A stretch of DNA of 64,000 bases from Rhizobium sp. Root483D2 (lineage in GTDB: Bacteria > Pseudomonadota > Alphaproteobacteria > Rhizobiales > Rhizobiaceae), in NCBI RefSeq assembly GCF_001426685.1, contig NZ_LMFB01000006.1, positions 21,725-85,724 of the forward strand. The letters are read 5' to 3'. Below, piece by piece: positions 18,288 through 26,920 of this stretch; positions within the stretch are counted from its first letter, which is position 1, and each line of letters opens with the position of its first letter. The notes below the pieces were generated by a model that searched no databases, had not been told where the DNA came from, and saw only the letters and a program-made list of their open reading frames with translations. The position numbers were made by a program, and so were the translations under genes.

Positions 18288-19283
18288 TTATTCCCCGACG
18301 CGGATCTGGCGTTTTTCGGTGACGGATTTGACGGCGGCGTCGGCCAGCGCCAGGGCCGCCAGGCCGTCGGCGCCCGATGGGGTGATCTTGGTGCCCTTTT
18401 CGATCGCGGAAATGAAGCCGGCGATTTCGTTGGCATAGGCTTCGGTGTAGCGGGTCATGAAGAAATCATGCAGCGGGGGGCGGGTATAGCCGTCGCCATT
18501 GGCAATTTCGATCGAGACGGCGCGCTGGTTTTCGGCGGAAACGACGCCCTTGGAGCCGTGCACTTCGATGCGCTGGTCGTAGCCATAGGTGGCGCGGCGC
18601 GAGTTCGAGATGATCGCCTGCTTGCCGGATGCCGTCTCCAGAATGACCGAGACGCTATCATAATCGCCAGCCTTGCCGATTTCCGGATCGACCAGCACTG
18701 CCGCATGGGCGGTGACGGCGACCGGCTCCTCGCCGAGCAGGAAGCGGGCCATGTCGAAATCATGGATGGTCATGTCGCGGAAGATGCCGCCCGACCGCTT
18801 GATATAATCGACCGGCGGAGCGCCCGGATCGCGCGAAATGATCGTCACCATTTCCACATCGCCGATCTTGCCGTCGTCAATCGCCTTGCGCACGGCCATG
18901 AAATGCGGATCGAAGCGGCGGTTGAAGCCGACCATCAGCTTGCCCTTGGTCTCCTCGACGACCTTCATGCATTCGCGCACGCGGGTGACGTCGAGATCGA
19001 TCGGCTTTTCGCAGAAGATCGCCTTGCCGGCGCGGGCAAAGCGCTCGATCAGGTCGGCATGGGTATCCGTCGGGGTGCAGATGACCACGGCGTCGATATC
19101 CGCCGATGTTTCGATCTCTTCGATGGTGCGGACCGCGCAGCCATATTGCTTGGCGATGGCGTTGGCGGCCTCTGGAAAGGCATCGGCAACGGCGACGAGG
19201 ATGGCATCCGGATTGCCGCTGACGGCTTTAGCGTGGACCTTGCCGATACGGCCGGCGCCGAGAAGACCAAATCTGACGGTCAT
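18288..19283 (-). CDS. idhA: myo-inositol 2-dehydrogenase
   Basis: A 331-residue NAD-dependent dehydrogenase of the Gfo/Idh/MocA family that oxidises myo-inositol to scyllo-inosose. The Rossmann motif GLLGAGRIG is at 6-14 and the EKP motif at 92-94. Asp170 and His174 in FRDMTIHDFD form the catalytic pair. It matches the rhizobial IdhA type in length and sequence. Start at 19283 is chosen because AAAGAG lies at proper distance, while ATG 19289 is almost on top of it. No other inositol genes are nearby, so in this window it stands apart from iol genes. Paralogues acting on other sugars exist. Confidence 0.85.
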   Translation of the reverse strand: MTVRFGLLGAGRIGKVHAKAVSGNPDAILVAVADAFPEAANAIAKQYGCAVRTIEEIETSADIDAVVICTPTDTHADLIERFARAGKAIFCEKPIDLDVTRVRECMKVVEETKGKLMVGFNRRFDPHFMAVRKAIDDGKIGDVEMVTIISRDPGAPPVDYIKRSGGIFRDMTIHDFDMARFLLGEEPVAVTAHAAVLVDPEIGKAGDYDSVSVILETASGKQAIISNSRRATYGYDQRIEVHGSKGVVSAENQRAVSIEIANGDGYTRPPLHDFFMTRYTEAYANEIAGFISAIEKGTKITPSGADGLAALALADAAVKSVTEKRQIRVGE

Positions 19284-19289
19284 GTTCAT

Positions 19290-19660
19290 CTCTTTTTGAC
19301 GAGCGGCACAGCGCCGCGAAGGGACGGGGTGATGACGCTCACTCCGGACAGGCGTTGCGGAAGACAGATCCGCGCTGATGCGTGTGAAGACAGTCTCAGG
19401 CGCCTGCCGGTCGCGTTTGGCGGGCGGGCGCACTCTCTCTCCCTGTTTTCTCCATGCCGATCACCGCCTCACTCCTCCAGCAAATCGAAAATCGGAATAA
19501 AAACGTAACAAAGCTGATTTTCGGAATATTTATTCTCTTTGAGGCGGCGCCGTCAAGCTGTTAAGCCACCACCTCTTGCGGCAAATATGCTTTTGGCCAT
19601 AAAGCTGTGGCCTTTGATAGGCGGCCCGCATGGCCGGTCAGATCCTCAAGGACAGTTTGC
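19290..19660. other. divergent spacer before idhA
   Basis: A 371-base stretch with no supported gene. The part from about 19485 to 19545 is AT-rich. It holds a GGAA-N6-TTCT element (see the separate entry) and two TCGGAATA direct repeats. The rest is GC-rich leader sequence before idhA with nothing recognisable. Confidence 0.5.
19523..19536. promoter_or_regulatory. IolR-like box upstream of idhA
   Basis: GGAA-TATTTA-TTCT fits the rhizobial RpiR-type IolR motif GGAA-N6-TTCC at seven of eight fixed positions. It lies 240 bases before the idhA start, which is far but compatible with a long leader. Low confidence because the motif is short. Confidence 0.35.
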
Positions 19661-19888
19661 ATGATAAAGCTCATCGACCCCGACCACCCGTTCTACAGGC
19701 CGCTTTGGGTCAGGCTTTTGATCGTGGTGCTGTGCTCAGCGTGGACGGCTGTCGAGTTCTGGAACGGTGCCAACACCTGGGGCATGATTTTTCTTGCGGT
19801 TTCTGCCTATACGGCCTGCGTGCTGATCATCTTTTTCAAGCCGAAGACCGAGATTGCCGAAGAGGTCAAAACCGACGATCCGGCCTGA
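19661..19888 (+). CDS. small two-helix membrane protein (DUF3329-like)
   Basis: A 75-residue protein. It begins with a short basic and aromatic segment (DHPFYRPLWVR), then has two hydrophobic helices (about 17-36 and 40-59) and an acidic C-terminal tail ending TDDPA. The pattern is common in small rhizobial inner-membrane proteins annotated DUF3329. The ATG at 19661 has AAGGA 8 bases upstream. It converges closely with the J-domain gene, the two stops being 3 bases apart. Function unknown. Confidence 0.65.
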   Translation: MIKLIDPDHPFYRPLWVRLLIVVLCSAWTAVEFWNGANTWGMIFLAVSAYTACVLIIFFKPKTEIAEEVKTDDPA

Positions 19889-19891
19889 CGG

Positions 19892-20374
19892 TCAGCGCCG
19901 CTGCATCAGCCGCAGGCGCCGTTGCGCCTCGTCGATCAGCATATTGGCGATTTTCATCCGCATGGTCGCGTTGTTGCGAAAGTCCGCATCGTGCAGGTCC
20001 GGATGGTTTTCCGAGGCAAAACGGCGGCGTTTGTCGGCGAGGCTCTGCACGCTCTCGGCGTCCGTCAGCCCCAGATCGGCGGCGATCTCGTCGGGACGGA
20101 TGCGGGCCAGGTGCTGCGGCATGACGGGCTGCGGCATAACGGGCTTTGGGAGAGGTTTTGCCGGGGCCAGCATCTCGTCGCTGGCCGTGTCAAAATAGGC
20201 GCGCTGAACCGTGGCTCTGCCGGAAAAGCCCGATGCTGGAAGGTCGCCGACGAAGCCGCCGTTCAGGCCGCGGATATGGGCCGCCGGCGCCTGCCCATCC
20301 TCAGTAGCGTCAACGCCGTCTTCTTCCGCCTTCAACCGCTCCAGAACCGACTGGAACACCGACATCCCGAACAT
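19892..20374 (-). CDS. J-domain-like small protein
   Basis: A 160-residue protein. Residues 1-90 are low in recognisable structure and rich in Pro and Ala (PAKPLPKPVMPQPVMPQ near 71-87). The C-terminal 60 residues look like a compact J domain: a helix LADKRRRFASEN, the hallmark HPD tripeptide at 124-126, and a following helix with MRMKIANMLIDEAQRRL. J domains stimulate DnaK ATPase, so this may be a DnaK co-chaperone with an unknown client (inference). The lysine/arginine-rich helix before HPD fits that role. No DnaJ zinc or client domains are present. Confidence 0.6.
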   Translation of the reverse strand: MFGMSVFQSVLERLKAEEDGVDATEDGQAPAAHIRGLNGGFVGDLPASGFSGRATVQRAYFDTASDEMLAPAKPLPKPVMPQPVMPQHLARIRPDEIAADLGLTDAESVQSLADKRRRFASENHPDLHDADFRNNATMRMKIANMLIDEAQRRLRLMQRR

Positions 20375-20427
20375 CTGTCTCTCCGCTTTGCCGGGTCACA
20401 TAGCATGTCAAGGTTTTGCGGGCCTGA

Positions 20428-21405
20428 TCAGGCGGAACTCTGTTTCAGGATCAGGTCGTAAAGCAGCTTGGCACTGGGCGGCAGTGCGCGGCCGCGTGCG
20501 GTGATCAGGCTGTAGGGGCGGATCTTGATATCGAAATCGGTTGGAAGAACCCGGATTTCGCCCGCCTGGCTGCCGCTTCCGGCAATCAGCGTGGCGACGT
20601 CGCGGGCAACCGGCGCAATCGCGTTGGTGTGGCGGACAATGGACACCGTCAGAATGGTCGAGGAGGTGTTGATGATGGTCGCGGGAAGGGGCGTTCCGGC
20701 CGACAGGAAGCTGTCCTCGACGGCACGCCGCAAGAGCGTTCCCGACGGCTGGAACACCCAGTCGTAGCCGGGCAGATCGGCGGAGTTGACACTGTCGTTT
20801 TCCAGCAGCGGATGACCGGTGCGCACGATCAGGCAGACATCCTCCTCGCCGAGTTCGATCAGGTTGAACTGGCGCGGATCCGTGTCGTCGGGGATGCGGC
20901 CGATGACGAAGTCGTGGCGGGCGGCCAGCAATTCGCGCACCAGCACGTTGCTGTTTTCGATCTGGATGTTGATCTCGATGCCGGGATAGGCGGTCGATAC
21001 TTGGCGGATGGCGGGGACGGCGAGGTTGAGGGCCGGACCGGTGACGGAGCCCAGCGAGACCGAGCCGCCGCTTCCGGTTTTCAGTTCGTTGATCTCGCGC
21101 GTCGTTTCGCGCAGTTCCAGGAAGATGGTGCGGGCGCGGCGCGCCAGTGCCCGGCCATATTGCGTCAGCTCGACGCCGCGGGCGACGCGGGCACAGAGCG
21201 GAGCCTTCAGGATCGTCTCGATTTCGCTGAGCATGCGCGACGCCGCCGGCTGCGAGATGCTGAGAGAATCAGCCGCCGCACTGATCTGACCATGCTCTTC
21301 GATGGCCAAAATCAGCTGCAGGTGACTCATTTTTAAGCCTAAGCGAAAAATTCCCCGCTCGGAATAATCCACCGCACCGGTCAAGGCCGGTATCGAATCG
21401 TCCAT
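20428..21405 (-). CDS. gbpR: LysR-family regulator GbpR
   Basis: A 325-residue LysR-type regulator with the helix-turn-helix at about 38-60 (GQISAAADSLSISQPAASR) and the effector-binding domain from about 115. In Agrobacterium, GbpR is encoded divergently from chvE and controls it in response to sugars such as arabinose, fucose and galactose. The same arrangement is seen here. The upstream-most ATG at 21405 gives an N-terminal extension of about 25 residues before the conserved MSHLQLILAI, so a later start is possible. Confidence 0.85.
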   Translation of the reverse strand: MDDSIPALTGAVDYSERGIFRLGLKMSHLQLILAIEEHGQISAAADSLSISQPAASRMLSEIETILKAPLCARVARGVELTQYGRALARRARTIFLELRETTREINELKTGSGGSVSLGSVTGPALNLAVPAIRQVSTAYPGIEINIQIENSNVLVRELLAARHDFVIGRIPDDTDPRQFNLIELGEEDVCLIVRTGHPLLENDSVNSADLPGYDWVFQPSGTLLRRAVEDSFLSAGTPLPATIINTSSTILTVSIVRHTNAIAPVARDVATLIAGSGSQAGEIRVLPTDFDIKIRPYSLITARGRALPPSAKLLYDLILKQSSA

Positions 21406-21697
21406 ATTTTGCCCACCTTCCGAGAAAAATGCCTTCGCATCTGCAAAAAATCACACTGTTGCCGCTTACTATATCCAAATTGTTATAAGTATGCACCCAT
21501 ATTGTATTTGACAGTTATGATGTTTGATTCCAGTTTGCGACGATGTGCGCCAGCGTGCTCGGGAGCGTTAAGGCCTGGGAGGGCTTTCTTTCACCCCTTA
21601 AACTTCCGCCAAGAGATTCTGGTCTCTCGGCATGCGAAGCGCTGCACATATCGAGGCCGGCCGGTCGCCGCCTGGATCAACACTCAGGGAGAGATAC
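21406..21697. promoter_or_regulatory. gbpR-chvE divergent control region
   Basis: A 292-base spacer that should hold both promoters and the GbpR site. A TATG-CACC-CATA inverted repeat at 21491-21502 within an AT-rich tract is the best LysR-type (T-N11-A) candidate. A TTGACA box is at 21508-21513. No clear -10 element at standard spacing was found. Confidence 0.4.
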
Positions 21698-22765
21698 ATG
21701 AGATTAGTTACTTCGCTTCTCGCCGCCGCAGCGCTCAGCGTGGCGTCGTTCGTCGTTCCGGCGATTGCCCAGGACAAGGGCACCGTTGGCATCTCGATGC
21801 CGACCAAGACCTCGACCCGCTGGATTTCCGACGGCGAGACCATGGAAAAGCTGTTCAAGGAAGCCGGCTACACGGCGGACCTGCAGTTTGCTGACGACGA
21901 CATTCCAAACCAGCTCGCCCAGATCGAGAACATGGTCACCAAGGGTGCCAAGGTTCTGATCATCGGCGCCATCGACGGCACGACGCTCTCCGACATCCTG
22001 GCCAAGGCGCACGAAGCCGGCGTCAAGGTCATCGCCTACGACCGTCTGATCCGCGATTCCGGCAATGTCGACTATTACGCAACGTTCGACAACTTCCAGG
22101 TTGGCGTTCTGCAGGCAACGACCCTCGTCCAGGGCCTGAAGCTTGACGGCGCAACCGAGCCGAAGAATGTCGAACTGTTCGGCGGTTCGCCGGATGATAA
22201 CAACGCCTTCTTCTTCTACGATGGCGCAATGTCGGTTCTGCAGCCGCTGATCGATGCCAAGAAGATCGTCATCAAGTCCGGCCAGACCGGCATGGAAACG
22301 GTCGGCACGCTGCGTTGGGACGGTGCCGTTGCACAGGCCCGCATGGAAAACCTTCTGTCCTCGACCTATACCGATGCCAAGGTTGACGGCGTTCTGTCGC
22401 CTTACGATGGTCTCTCGATCGGCATCATCTCGGCCCTGAAGGGCGTTGGCTACGGTTCCGGCGACATGCCGATGCCGATCGTCACCGGCCAGGACGCCGA
22501 ACTTCCGTCGGTCAAGTCGATCCTCGCTGGCGAACAGTATTCCTCGATCTTCAAGGATACCCGCGAGCTTGCCAAGGTTGCCGTCTCGATGACGGACGCC
22601 ATCATTGGCGGCAAGGAGCCGGAAATCAACGACACCAAGACCTACGACAACGGCGTCAAGGTTATCCCGTCCTACCTCCTGAAGCCGGTCGCTGTTGACA
22701 AGACCAACGTCAAGGATGTCCTGGTCGGCGCCGGTTACTACACGGAAGACCAGATCAACAACTGA
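21698..22765 (+). CDS. chvE: sugar-binding periplasmic protein ChvE
   Basis: A 355-residue periplasmic aldose receptor. The signal peptide runs to about residue 24 (PAIA before QDKG). The mature protein closely follows ChvE, with [17 protein letters not shown]-like [17 protein letters not shown] and the strongly conserved [19 protein letters not shown]. ChvE delivers galactose, arabinose, glucose and related sugars to the GguAB importer. In Agrobacterium it also signals to VirA. The ATG at 21698 is preceded by AGGGAGAG. The sequence is clearly diverged from A. tumefaciens ChvE, so the virulence role cannot be assumed. Confidence 0.88.
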   Translation: MRLVTSLLAAAALSVASFVVPAIAQDKGTVGISMPTKTSTRWISDGETMEKLFKEAGYTADLQFADDDIPNQLAQIENMVTKGAKVLIIGAIDGTTLSDILAKAHEAGVKVIAYDRLIRDSGNVDYYATFDNFQVGVLQATTLVQGLKLDGATEPKNVELFGGSPDDNNAFFFYDGAMSVLQPLIDAKKIVIKSGQTGMETVGTLRWDGAVAQARMENLLSSTYTDAKVDGVLSPYDGLSIGIISALKGVGYGSGDMPMPIVTGQDAELPSVKSILAGEQYSSIFKDTRELAKVAVSMTDAIIGGKEPEINDTKTYDNGVKVIPSYLLKPVAVDKTNVKDVLVGAGYYTEDQINN

Positions 22766-22783
22766 TCCCGTCTGTTCCATCCT

Positions 22784-22812
22784 GGGCCCGCGATTGATTT
22801 GCGGGCCCTTTT
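22784..22812 (+). terminator. intra-operon terminator/attenuator after chvE
   Basis: GGGCCCGC (22784-22791) and GCGGGCCC (22801-22808) form a perfect 8-base stem with a 9-base loop followed by TTTT. It lies between chvE and gguA, so it probably lets most transcripts end after chvE, giving excess binding protein over the membrane subunits. Confidence 0.75.
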
Positions 22813-22885
22813 ATCTTGATGAGACACTTGTATTGTCGCTGTGTCTGGCCTCATCATCCACGGACTGCCGCAGGAATACCCGAAC

Positions 22886-24421
22886 ATGGACAACATCATT
22901 CTTGAAATGCGGGGCATCACCAAGACGTTTCCGGGCGTAAAGGCCCTGGACAACGTCAACCTCAAGGTTCGCGAAGGTGAAATTCACGCATTGGTCGGCG
23001 AAAACGGCGCCGGAAAATCGACGCTGATGAAGGTGCTGAGCGGTGTCTATCCCGCCGGAACCTATGACGGCGAAATTCACTACGACAATGAAGTTCGCAA
23101 CTTCTCCACGATCTCCGACAGCGAGCATCTGGGCATCATCATCATCCACCAGGAACTGGCGCTCGTGCCGCTTCTGTCGATCGCCGAAAACATCTTCCTC
23201 GGCAACGAGCTCGCCACCAACGGCGTCATCGACTGGAAGCAGACCTTTTCGCGCACCCAGGAACTGCTCGACAAAGTGGGCCTGAGAGAACCGCCGACGG
23301 CGCGCATCACCGATATCGGCATCGGCAAGCAGCAGCTGGTCGAAATCGCCAAGGCGCTGTCCAAGAAGGTCCGGCTGCTCATCCTCGACGAGCCGACCGC
23401 ATCGCTCAACGAAACCGATTCCGACGCGCTGTTGAAGCTTCTGATGGAGTTCCGCAAGCAGGGCATGACCTCGATCATCATTTCGCACAAGCTGAACGAG
23501 ATCAAGAAGGTCGCCGACAAGATCACCATCATCCGCGACGGCGGGACGGTCGAAACGCTCGACTGTCATAACGAAGATATCAGCGAAGACCGGATCATCA
23601 AGGGCATGGTCGGCCGCGATATGGAAGACCGCTACCCGGCGCGCGAGCCCAAGATCGGCGAGACGCTTCTGGAAGTGAAGAACTGGAACGTCTTCCACCA
23701 GCATCACCGCGACCGGCAGTTCCTGCACGATATCAATTTCACCGTGCGGGCCGGCGAAGTCGTCGGTATTGCCGGCCTGATGGGGGCAGGGCGCACCGAA
23801 ACGGCGATGAGCATCTTCGGCAAGTCCTGGGGTCACAAGATCACCGGCGAGGTGCTGATGCACGGCAAGACGGTAGATGTCAGCACCATTCCGCGCGCCA
23901 TCGATGCCGGCCTTGCCTATGTGACGGAAGACCGCAAGCATCTCGGCCTGGTGCTCAACAACAACATCATGCACAACACGACGCTGGCAAATCTCGATGC
24001 TGTGGCCAATGGCGGTGTCATTGACGGCCACCGGGAAGCCAAGGTCGCCACCGACTACCGCACCAAGCTGCGCATCCGGTCGCACTCGATCTATCAGGAA
24101 GCCGTCAATCTATCGGGCGGCAACCAGCAGAAGGTCGTGCTGTCAAAATGGCTGTTCACCAACCCGGAGGTTCTCATTCTCGACGAACCGACGCGCGGCA
24201 TCGACGTCGGTGCGAAATATGAAATCTACTCCATCATCAACCAGCTTGCGGCCGAAGGAAAAGGCATTCTGATGATCTCGTCGGAAATGCCGGAACTGCT
24301 CGGAACGTGCGATCGTGTCTACGTCATGAACGAAGGACGCATCGTCGCCGAGCTTTCGAAAGCGGAAGCAAGTCAAGAATCCATCATGCGCGCCATCATG
24401 CGCTCCGGGGAGAAACACTAA
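22886..24421 (+). CDS. gguA: sugar ABC transporter ATPase GguA
   Basis: A 511-residue protein with two fused ATP-binding domains, as in RbsA/MglA/XylG. The first has Walker A GENGAGKS at 38-45 and Walker B LILDEP. The second has a degenerate Walker A (GLMGAGRTE) and the signature LSGGNQQK with LILDEP. This fits one catalytic and one degenerate site. The ATG at 22886 is chosen over 22841 because the family starts with this segment and AGGA lies upstream. The stop TAA overlaps the gguB ATG by one base. Confidence 0.9.
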   Translation: MDNIILEMRGITKTFPGVKALDNVNLKVREGEIHALVGENGAGKSTLMKVLSGVYPAGTYDGEIHYDNEVRNFSTISDSEHLGIIIIHQELALVPLLSIAENIFLGNELATNGVIDWKQTFSRTQELLDKVGLREPPTARITDIGIGKQQLVEIAKALSKKVRLLILDEPTASLNETDSDALLKLLMEFRKQGMTSIIISHKLNEIKKVADKITIIRDGGTVETLDCHNEDISEDRIIKGMVGRDMEDRYPAREPKIGETLLEVKNWNVFHQHHRDRQFLHDINFTVRAGEVVGIAGLMGAGRTETAMSIFGKSWGHKITGEVLMHGKTVDVSTIPRAIDAGLAYVTEDRKHLGLVLNNNIMHNTTLANLDAVANGGVIDGHREAKVATDYRTKLRIRSHSIYQEAVNLSGGNQQKVVLSKWLFTNPEVLILDEPTRGIDVGAKYEIYSIINQLAAEGKGILMISSEMPELLGTCDRVYVMNEGRIVAELSKAEASQESIMRAIMRSGEKH

Positions 24422-25629
24422 TGGCCGCCGAAAAAAGCGCTCAGAAAACCACACCATCCCTTGGCGATTACTTCAGAAGCAATATCCGGGAATACGGCCT
24501 GCTCATCGCCCTCGTCGTCATCATGCTGTTCTTCCAGTTCATGACCGGCGGCGTTCTGTTCCGCCCCGTCAACATCACCAACCTGATCCTGCAGAACTCC
24601 TTCATCGTCATCATGGCGCTGGGCATGCTGCTGATCATCGTGGCCGGTCATATCGACCTGTCGGTCGGGTCGATCGTGGCGTTTACCGGCGGCCTGTCGG
24701 CCATCATGCTGGTGAAATGGGGCATTCATTACTCCATCGTCGTGCCGGTCTGCCTCATCCTCGGCGGTCTGGTCGGGGCGGCGCAGGGTTACTGGGTCGC
24801 CTACCAGAAAATCCCGGCCTTCATCGTGACGCTGGCGGGCATGCTCGTCTTCCGCGGCCTGACCTATCTCATCCTGCAGAACCGGCCGATCGGCCCATTC
24901 CCGAAGGATTTCCAGTCGCTGTCGACCGGCTTCGTCCCCGACTTCCTGTATTTCCTCAATCCGCTGCCGGGCACGATCACCAACTTCTTCGCGCTCGTCG
25001 TCGTCGTCGCCCTGATTGCGCTTGCCATCTATTACGGCGTGCGCGACCGCCGCAACAATGACAAGCACGGCACCGAGAACGAGCCTTTCGCGTTCTTTGC
25101 CGGTCAGATGGCCATCATTGCCGGCGTGGCGATCTTCCTCGGCTTCCAGCTCTCGACCTACAAGGGCTTTCCGAACGTCCTGATCGTCATGGGGCTCCTG
25201 ATCGCGCTTTACACGTTCATCACCACACGCTCGACGATCGGCCGCCGCATCTATGCGATGGGCGGCAACGAGAAGGCGGCAAAGCTCTCCGGTATCAACA
25301 CCGAGCGGCTGACGTTCTACACCTTCGTCAACATGGGCGTTCTGGCGGCTCTTGCCGGCATGATCATCGCGGCCCGCCTGAATTCGGCAACGCCAAAGGC
25401 CGGTGTCGGCTTCGAGCTCGACGTGATCGCGGCCTGCTTCATCGGCGGCGCGTCTGCATCGGGCGGCGTTGGCAAGATCACCGGCGCTGTCATCGGCGCG
25501 CTGATCATGGGCGTGATGAACAACGGCATGTCGATCATGGGTCTCGGCATCGACTACCAGCAGCTGGTCAAGGGCCTCGTGCTTCTGGCTGCGGTCTTCT
25601 TCGACGTCTACAACAAAAACAAGGGCTGA
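24421..25629 (+). CDS. gguB: sugar ABC transporter permease GguB
   Basis: A 402-residue inner-membrane permease of the BPD_transp_2 family. Visible signatures are [17 protein letters not shown] (about residues 75-91) and a C-terminal IGGASASGGVGKITGAVIGALIMG-type segment, typical of RbsC/XylH relatives. Multiple hydrophobic helices run from about 24 to the end. It is translationally coupled to gguA (TAATG) and works with ChvE and GguA in uptake of arabinose, galactose and related aldoses. Confidence 0.9.
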   Translation: MAAEKSAQKTTPSLGDYFRSNIREYGLLIALVVIMLFFQFMTGGVLFRPVNITNLILQNSFIVIMALGMLLIIVAGHIDLSVGSIVAFTGGLSAIMLVKWGIHYSIVVPVCLILGGLVGAAQGYWVAYQKIPAFIVTLAGMLVFRGLTYLILQNRPIGPFPKDFQSLSTGFVPDFLYFLNPLPGTITNFFALVVVVALIALAIYYGVRDRRNNDKHGTENEPFAFFAGQMAIIAGVAIFLGFQLSTYKGFPNVLIVMGLLIALYTFITTRSTIGRRIYAMGGNEKAAKLSGINTERLTFYTFVNMGVLAALAGMIIAARLNSATPKAGVGFELDVIAACFIGGASASGGVGKITGAVIGALIMGVMNNGMSIMGLGIDYQQLVKGLVLLAAVFFDVYNKNKG

Positions 25630-25682
25630 CCGGTTCCGGTCTGTCCCGCGCGCCGGGCCTTGTCCGGCGGCGAAAAATGGGT

Positions 25683-25725
25683 GCCGGAGCGCGTCCCGCG
25701 CTGACATTTGGCGGGATGCTCCGGC
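25683..25725 (+). other. long two-part hairpin between gguB and gguC
   Basis: GCCGGAGC (25683-25690) pairs with GCTCCGGC (25718-25725), and an inner GTCCCGC pairs with GCGGGAT. No T run follows, so it looks more like an mRNA-processing or stabilising structure than a terminator. Confidence 0.45.
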
Positions 25726-25861
25726 CCACGCATCATAAAGAGAACGGCGGCCCTGCCGCCACCAACGGGAGCATGCGCCATGCCTCCCAATGGGTTGTCA
25801 TTGCCGGAAGCCAGCCGCTGGACACCGAAACGACAGCCCGGATCGAAAAAAGGATAGTGCT

Positions 25862-26854
25862 GTGCTGATTTCCCAGGTGAAGAACAATGACGGATCGATC
25901 ACGGTCGCCGTCCGCGAAGAAGGCCAGGCCGCACGCGCGGTCAACAACGCCGCAAGCGTCTACGCACTGGCGATGGAAGCGGCCAATTCCGGTAAAAGCC
26001 TCAAGGCTGTCGTCGAGACCTATGGTTTTGGTTCGGAAGTCGATTTGCAGGACGCCTATGCCAGGGGCAATTTCCTTCCGCCGATCACCCATCCCGATGA
26101 TGCGCATCTGCACCTGACCGGCACCGGCCTGACGCATCTGGGCTCGGCCTCGACGCGTGATGCGATGCACGCTGCGGTATCCAAGGTGGAAGAGGGCGCC
26201 ACAGACACGATGAAGATGTTCAAGATGGGCCTGGAAGGCGGCAAGCCGAAGCCCGGTGAAAAGGGCGTTCAGCCCGAATGGTTCTACAAGGGCAATGGCA
26301 GCCAGACGGTCGCCCCCGGCGGCGACCTCGTCTCGCCCTCCTTTGCGCAGGATGGCGGCGAAGAGCCGGAAATGGCCGGCATCTACGTGATCTCCGACAC
26401 GGGCGCTCCCTTCCGCATCGGCTTTGCCGTCGCCAACGAATTCTCCGATCATGTGACCGAGCGCGTCAACTATCTCTATCTCGCCCATTCCAAGCTGCGG
26501 CCGGCAAGTTTCGGCCCGGAAATCCGGGTCGGCGAAGCGCCCAGCGATATCCGCGGGACCTCGCGCATCCTCCGCAACGGTGCCGTCCTTTGGGAAAAGC
26601 CGTTCCTGTCGGGCGAAGCCAACATGTCCCATACTTTCGCCAATCTGGAGTATCACCACTTCAAATACGGACTTTTCCGTGCGCCCGGCGATGTCCATGT
26701 CCATATGTTCGGCACGGCAACGCTGTCCTTCGGTGACGGCATCAAGACCGAGGCGGGCGATGTCTTTGAAATCGAGGCCGCCGAATTCGGCCTGCCGCTG
26801 CGCAACACGCTGGCGATTGCAGGTGAAGACGACGTGACGATCGGCCAGCTCTGA
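25862..26854 (+). CDS. gguC: GguC, fumarylacetoacetase-fold sugar-acid dehydratase candidate
   Basis: A 330-residue protein of the FAH superfamily (AraD1-like). It belongs to the ggu operon of Agrobacterium, where its role in transport was not required. By family and by the two catabolic genes that follow, it is the best candidate for 2-keto-3-deoxy-L-arabinonate dehydratase, giving 2-oxoglutarate semialdehyde (inference). The GTG start at 25862 has AAAGGAT 6 bases upstream. The segment YVISDTGAPFRIGFAVANEFSDH-like at about 178-200 carries acidic residues expected for metal binding in this fold. No membrane segment is present. Confidence 0.8.
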   Translation: MLISQVKNNDGSITVAVREEGQAARAVNNAASVYALAMEAANSGKSLKAVVETYGFGSEVDLQDAYARGNFLPPITHPDDAHLHLTGTGLTHLGSASTRDAMHAAVSKVEEGATDTMKMFKMGLEGGKPKPGEKGVQPEWFYKGNGSQTVAPGGDLVSPSFAQDGGEEPEMAGIYVISDTGAPFRIGFAVANEFSDHVTERVNYLYLAHSKLRPASFGPEIRVGEAPSDIRGTSRILRNGAVLWEKPFLSGEANMSHTFANLEYHHFKYGLFRAPGDVHVHMFGTATLSFGDGIKTEAGDVFEIEAAEFGLPLRNTLAIAGEDDVTIGQL

Positions 26855-26920
26855 TTTCTATGGATTTGACTGCGGGCGCCTGTCTGAGGGCGCCTGTGCA
26901 ACCAAGGAGGCTTCAAGCCT

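Noticed and set aside
21698..22765. Evidence of a virulence function for ChvE
   Set aside because: No vir genes or Ti sequences are in the window and the protein is diverged. Only the sugar-receptor role is supported.
24418..25707. A 429-codon frame opposite gguB
   Set aside because: gguB shows clear permease motifs. The opposite frame is a His/Asp-rich shadow.
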